Positions 58,925 to 64,000 of a DNA stretch of 64,000 nucleotides are shown one piece after another; position 1 is the stretch's first letter; each line of letters opens with the position of its first letter. The stretch spans positions 127,272,001 to 127,336,000 of the forward strand of contig CM075672.1 of assembly GCA_037962975.1 (NCBI GenBank), given 5' to 3'. This DNA is from Clitoria ternatea. Taxonomy: Eukaryota; Streptophyta; Magnoliopsida; Fabales; Fabaceae. The notes under the pieces were generated by a model that saw only the letters and a program-made list of their open reading frames with translations, was not told the origin of the DNA and did not search any database. Made by a program: the position numbers and the translations under genes.

Positions 58925-61459
58925 TCCCTTCACCTATCAATTACGATCACATATAAAACAACACATATAATTTTTCTAAGTATCCAAGACATCACATAAG
59001 TTATCACATATACATTTTCAAGTCCCAAAATAGTCACCTACCCACCTAAAGCTTTTCAGCCTTAATACATCACCATCATGCAAGATCACCAAAATTTCCA
59101 AGAAACTAAGACACATAGACACATGAATATAACTTCGACATCAACACCAAAGGTCATGTACACCATCACTATTACTGAATATACACCCACCCAAAATCAC
59201 TAGATTTTTAAGCATCCAAAACACCTAATGTCACTTAATTTTTTTAAGATAATCCAACTAGCACACAAGCACTTCCTAATCTCATAGCTACCATCAAGAT
59301 CACAAATATCCTTACCATCACCGAACCTACACACTTCAAGATCAAGGGTTAAAACTTCATAAATCCAACATGCAAAGCTATGAACGTTTAAGATTAATCA
59401 TCAAACTAACATGCATACAAATGGATTAAGGTTTAATGGGCCATGCATCCCATTTACCTAAGGAAAACTCACGAAGTTGGAGGAGGAGGAAGGTGATGCC
59501 TTTGCTTTGCCTCTAAGCTTTCTAAAATGATGATCCAAGGCTCTAAGGTTAGGTGTTATGATGTTGCCATAGTAAGAGGAGGAGGAAAGATCCCTCATTG
59601 TTCCTTGTGGTGCTCTCAGGTTCAACAAGGGAAAAAAGGGAAATAGCTTCCAAGCTTGTAATGGTGTTGAAATAAGGGAAACAAGGGCATGCAAGAGGAT
59701 TTATGGTGGCTAGAGCATAGAAAAAGGAGCATGCATGGAAGAGGGTGCTCTTCGAGTTCACTAGAAAAAGAGAGGTGAAGGTTAAGTTTTAGTGGTCTTG
59801 AAATAAAGAGGAGTAGGCCATGGTGAGGGGAAAAGGATGGTGGTGCTAAACGTGAAGAAAAGAAGAGGAAATGAGGGGTGGTGGCGGCTGGAGAAGGCTC
59901 GGGTGGTGGTTGGTGGGTGACATTGAGAAAAAGAAAAAGAAAGAAGAGGGGGTTTGGCTTGAAGGAAAAGAAACTAAGAGAGCAAGAGATAGGAGAGCAA
60001 ATATGAAATTAGGGGGAAGGAACAAATATATAGGGTGAGTGGTGTGTGCATTCCATGAGTGGGAGAGAGAAAAATGGTACACGACAATTTAACTCTGTAA
60101 AGGTTTTAATTTAAAAGCAAGGTGACAAGAAACATGACATGCAACCAATGGGATCAAGCATAAGTGCATGGGAAATTTTAATTAACAAGAGACAAGACAA
60201 AAGGGATCTTAGAAGATATAAAAAGAATTTTGAAAGATTTGTTTCAGCTTTCACATCAAAAGCCAACAAGATCAAATAAATATTTAATTAGAAATCTTAT
60301 AGGTAAAGAGAGAGGGAATTACGAAATTTACAATTAATTATAAGATGGAAATCTACAAAAATGGAAAACAACAAAGTTTTAGATCTTTTCCCCTTTTCCA
60401 AACAAGCTAAAGCATAAAATTTTTTGATAACAGGAAAGGGAGATATGCCCCAAACACCAAAAGCTGTTCAGAGCTGAATGAGTTTACAAGGCACTAACTT
60501 AAAATAAAAACTAGGCAAAATGGTAGGGAATTAAATTTTGAGGTCTTCATCAAAGTTGTATATAATTTAGTCAAGAAATTAACAAAAAAAGAATGGATTG
60601 ATTTCAATCACAAATGAAGAAACTATGACCAAATACTAACAGGTGCGTAGATAAATCAAGGAAATAATAAGGCACAAGCTTATTTTGGAAACTAGGCCAA
60701 ATGCATAAGGAACTAGGTTTTGGGTTTAACATAAACATTGTAGAGGGTTTTGATATAAAAATATAGAAACAAGAATCAAGATTTTTTGACATTGGGAGAA
60801 GAAGTTAAGTCAAAAATAGTATAACAGGTGCAAGGGCTCAATATTCAAACATGGCTCATAGGTAAAATAAGAGAGTCGGGGTTCAAACTAACTTCCAAAA
60901 AAGCCAAAATTATGCACTAAAAGTATATTTGATCAAACACCGGAGACTCTAAGCATCCATCTCACCTCAAGGCTTCAGGTACCTTCTGTGGCTCGATTTG
61001 GTTCCCGATTCGCTTCAAATGCGATTTTCCGATGAGCACGTCCTTCGGGATATTTTCTCATATCATTATTATTATTATGAATATTATATCACCATGTCAT
61101 ATCGCTAATCAACATCATATCAAGTCACCATTTTATATAACATCATTATTATTCTTGTTTCTCTTATTTAATCATTCAAATAATTACCAATTAACCATTT
61201 TCCATCATATTTATTCCATTTAACTTATTTAATCATTAATTATTCATCAAGTCACCATACCATAACACAAAATCGGGCCTCACTACCCTCATGAAAACCA
61301 CACATATATAGGCCAAAGCATATAAAATCATCAATATCAAGCATCACATTACTAGCACACTACTGGCCGAAGCCACAAACACGAGCAAATAATCTCGTAT
61401 GGCTATATCACACAATGGATGGTCCTACAAGACTTTCTGGAAAATGTTGGGATGTTACA
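58925..61459 (-). mobile_element. 5' part of a Tekay-like LTR, minus orientation
   Basis: On the minus strand it starts TGTAACATCCCAAC at 61459, inside TNP2 of a CACTA element. It follows the plan of the other long LTRs: AT-rich start, TATA-like CTATATAT (60033-60026), pyrimidine-rich leader (60070-59880) and a splice-donor-like TTAG|GTAAAT (59457). The LARD inserted into it at 58920; it probably continues in 45262-46294 and 35126-35659. A matching end with target duplication was not found. No coding sequence. Confidence 0.6.
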
Positions 61460-62731
61460 CTTTACACTATAACCAGATAAGTTGTCATAGGCTGGAAAGT
61501 CGTTGATTATACAAAACAACGTTGCATGTAACTTGAATATCTCACACCCAAATGCATCAAAGACATAAACTCCCTCATCCCACAACAATCTCAAGTCTTG
61601 AATCAACTGATTTAAGTACACATCAATGTCGTTGCCCAGTTGTCTTGGACCTTAGATCATCATCGATAACATTACGTATTTTCTCTTCATACATAACCAT
61701 GGCGGTAGGTTGTAAATAAACAACAAAACAGGCCATGAACTATATGTAATGCTTAAGTTTCCAAACGGATTCATTCCATCTGTTGCTAGTCTGAGTCTTA
61801 AACTTCTTGGGTCATTTGCAAACTTTGAAAATAGTGAATCGAACTCATTCCACTATAATCCATCTGCCGAATGCCTAAGTTGTCCATCAATGAACCTATC
61901 CTCAGAATGCCACCTCATCAATTTTGCATCATCTTCATTGGCAAACAAATGTTTCAATCTAGGAATGATAGGTAAATACCATAACACCATTGTAAGAGGC
62001 CCTTTGGTGCATACCTCCTCACCGTAATCATTGCTTTTTTTCTTATACCGTGACAACCCACACCTTAGACATTCATACATCATTTCATAATCACCTTGGT
62101 ATAACACACAATCATTTGGACATATGTGTATCTTCTTATACTCCAACCCCATTAGACACAAAACCTTTTTAGCCTCATAGTTATGACTTGACAAGGTATT
62201 ACCAGTTGGAAGCATTTCTTTCAATAGTTGTAGAAATTCAATGAAACTTTTATCTGTCCACCCATTTCTTGCCTTTAAATTAAACAATCATAAAATCGTC
62301 GACGGCCTTGTGAAATTAGTGCAATTTAGATACAATGATTTCTCTAAATCCTCACAGAGCGTTTCATACATATGTGTTTTCTTAAAATTTTCTTCACCCA
62401 TATCATGAATCATCTTCTCAAGTCGATCATCTATAACATAATCAACATCCTATGCAAAAAATTCATTTTGACTTTGATTGGTCACACTCGGTGTGCCAAC
62501 ATGTTCACCATGTCATATTCAACATGTATAGTTCTTCAAAAAACCATCACATAACACATGTTCCCTCAACACTTCCAAGTCTAGTAGGTGCTTATTCTCA
62601 TACTTAACACAAGGGCAAAAGTATCTTCTATTTACATCTTCAACATTCCGAATAACAAACTTTAGAAATGTTTCAACTCTACTCACATACTCTTCACTTA
62701 TACGTGGTGCATTAATCCAACTTCTATCCAT
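61460..62731 (-). pseudogene. CACTA TNP2 transposase, N-terminal half (broken)
   Basis: ATG at 62731 starts MDRSWINAPRISEEYVSRVE, the transposase-associated domain (PF13963 type), ending CDGFLKNYT near 62523. After a stretch with stops and shifts (62520-62290), the TNP2-like (transposase-21) region resumes with LFNLKARNGWTDKSF (62290), ICPNDCVLYQGDYE and ECLRCGLSRYKKK (about 62130-62040), then PIIPRLKHLF and WHSEDRFIDGQLRHSADG to 61853. It continues, past stops and shifts, as VYLNQLIQDLRLLWDEGV (61620) to INDFPAYDNLSGYSVK, where the LTR at 61459 cuts it. The C-terminal half is missing. The element is not able to make a full transposase. Confidence 0.88.
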
Positions 62732-63485
62732 GACTATGGCCCAATGCAACACTTGAGGTGTGACATTATTCAACACATAATACATATAGTTAATTAGAAT
62801 TGATAAAATCATTATAAACATAAGGTTCACACTGAAATAATATAAATACGAGAATTAAGAAACCCAATTAATATTTTTGGGTCACAACAATTAATTGTTA
62901 TTTATTTTGAGTATAAAACTAAATAAAACCAATATATATATATATGAAATTGTGTAAAGAAACTAGTTTGGCATGATCTTTATTTTAGAAGTCGATTGAA
63001 AACATGCTTGATATACATGAAAATTAGTGAGATATTTGAATTTAGCATCTCCTAGGTGTTAGGTGTTGCTCCTGAATTAGTAATAGTATATGAGGGAACT
63101 TTGCACAATCAGTTATCATGTGTCCATAATGTCAAATTTACAACAATGTTGCTTCATTTGTGGCCACATATTAAAATTTTGTTATGCAAAAAATTAATAT
63201 AGTACAGTACTAGTATTAAAAAAGAAGACAAGTATAAAAGTTCATGAATAAGATATATAAAGTTAAAGAAGATTGTTATGAACAATGGCAGTATATGTAT
63301 GTCATAAACAATGGAGACTTTTCAACAAACACGTGGTGTGCAGTGTATTCAAACTATCTTGCGCACCTAACTAAGTCCCAATACATAACCCCACACATTC
63401 AATATAGTGGCATATACGTAACAAAAACAGAGATTTGGGCACCGTCAATATAATGGAAAACAAACACCAAAACACATATACGCAA
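62732..63485 (-). other. Upstream part of the CACTA element
   Basis: AT-rich sequence between the subterminal repeats and the TNP2 start, probably promoter/untranslated leader or intron of the transposon. A (TA)n run lies at 62933-62943. The plus-strand reading frame at 63244-63453 shows no recognisable motif and looks like chance. Confidence 0.5.
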
Positions 63486-63922
63486 TGGTAGGGTTTCAAA
63501 TGTTCAAAAGCAAAGGGTTTAAGCAAAGATGAAGTGTTGCAGAACAAGAATGTTGAGTCTAAATATGTGGGACATCCTATAAACTCAGTTCAGGAGGAAA
63601 CGTGTTTATAGGCACCTAAGAACTCAATTTTCCAAAACAACTGTGTTTATGGGGGAGACCTATGAACTCAATTCAAAGGGGAACTAAGTTCATAGATGTA
63701 TTTTAAAAAAAAAACCTTTAGATCTATGAACTTAGTTTTGTTGGAACCGTGTTCAAAAGTGTAATATAAAAATTAAAAAATGGACGTAAGAACTTGTTTC
63801 TAGGGAACCGAGTTCTTACATCTAGTAAGATAATTTCAAAAATGTCACCACACCTTATGCAAACTCGTTTCCCGTAAAACTGAGTTCATTAACTATGTTT
63901 GTAGCCCTTTTTCACACTAGTG
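63486..63922 (-). mobile_element. CACTA 5' terminus with subterminal inverted words
   Basis: On the minus strand the end reads CACTAGTGTGAAAAAGG from 63922, a typical CACTA terminus. Between 63568 and 63900 there are five or six copies of an (AT)GAACTCAGTT-like word, mostly in inverted pairs, such as GTAAGAACT...AGTTCTTAC (63786-63819, perfect 9-bp arms) and TATGAACT...AGTTCATA (63661-63694). Such subterminal repeats are the known transposase-binding sites of En/Spm elements. The left terminus was not found. Confidence 0.78.
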
Positions 63923-64000
63923 CATGTTTTTCTTCAACAAAATTTCAACATGCATAGTAACCACATGTAAATGTTACTACGCACGTACAAATTTTCAAAC
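63923..64000. other. Flank outside the CACTA end
   Basis: Seventy-eight bases to the window edge, AT-rich, nothing recognised. A 3-bp target duplication would start with cat at 63923-63925, but the other side is not available. Confidence 0.4.

Noticed and set aside
59458..60082. Minus-strand frames of 70-78 codons rich in Ser, Phe and Pro
   Set aside because: They fall in the pyrimidine-rich leader of a Tekay-like LTR; no recognisable domain, and equivalent positions in other LTRs are not open in frame.
9036..61459. A single giant LTR element spanning both TGTAACATCCC ends
   Set aside because: The flanking five bases (ataaa and cttta) do not match, and both ends look like LTR starts in opposite orientation, so these are two separate LTRs.
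63244..63453. 69-codon plus-strand frame at the right edge
   Set aside because: It is antisense to the CACTA leader, AT-rich, and shows no motif.

Overview
This is a plant nuclear window made almost entirely of nested transposable elements; I found no convincing host gene, rRNA or tRNA gene. The retroelement families (Ty3/gypsy Ogre/Tat-like, Athila-like and Tekay-like chromoviral LTRs; Ty1/copia; a CACTA transposon with an Ulp1-like part), the plant-type primer binding sites and the AT-rich composition indicate a eudicot with a repeat-rich genome. The ORF1/gag wording of the Ogre-like element suggests a legume, but that is inference.

Layout. 1-7648 (minus): 5' part of an Ogre/Tat-like element, namely gag (runs off the left edge), ORF1, leader, primer binding site and a 3.4-kb LTR. 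7649-9035 (minus): CACTA fragment with a transposase-23-like region and the start of an Ulp1-like protease. 9036-10985 (plus): truncated Tekay-like LTR. 11293-35120 (minus): Ty1/copia element (target duplication GAAAA), split between gag and protease by an Athila-like element at 14721-31706 (plus, target duplication CATAC). The 3' LTR of the Athila-like element is itself split by a 3.15-kb solo Athila-type LTR at 28415-31566 (ACTAG). 35665-45256 (minus): Tekay-like solo LTR (AAGAT), split by a 5.36-kb non-autonomous LTR element at 38406-43767 (CATTC). 46300-58919 (plus): 12.6-kb non-autonomous large retrotransposon derivative (LARD) with two 5,007-bp LTRs that are almost identical (CATCT). 58925-61459 (minus): 5' part of another Tekay-like LTR, which interrupts TNP2 of a CACTA element whose 5' end is at 63922.

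How it works together. Every autonomous coding region here is broken by stop codons, frameshifts, deletions or a lost catalytic residue, so the window is an archive of insertions rather than a set of working genes. The LARD is the exception in age: about a dozen differences in 5 kb of LTR imply a very recent insertion that needed proteins from elsewhere. By nesting, the CACTA and outer Tekay-like LTR are older; the copia element and the solo LTR came next; the Athila-like element and the 5.4-kb element came after those. The Athila-type solo LTR is a still later insertion on its own branch.

The most unusual signal is a shared vocabulary of short motifs inside unrelated elements: CCGAGTG/CACTCGG, CAACACCGTCC, and the palindromic words GAATCGATTC, CGCTTAAGCG and CAGCGT...ACGCTG. 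They recur as degenerate clusters in the LTRs or untranslated parts of several families.
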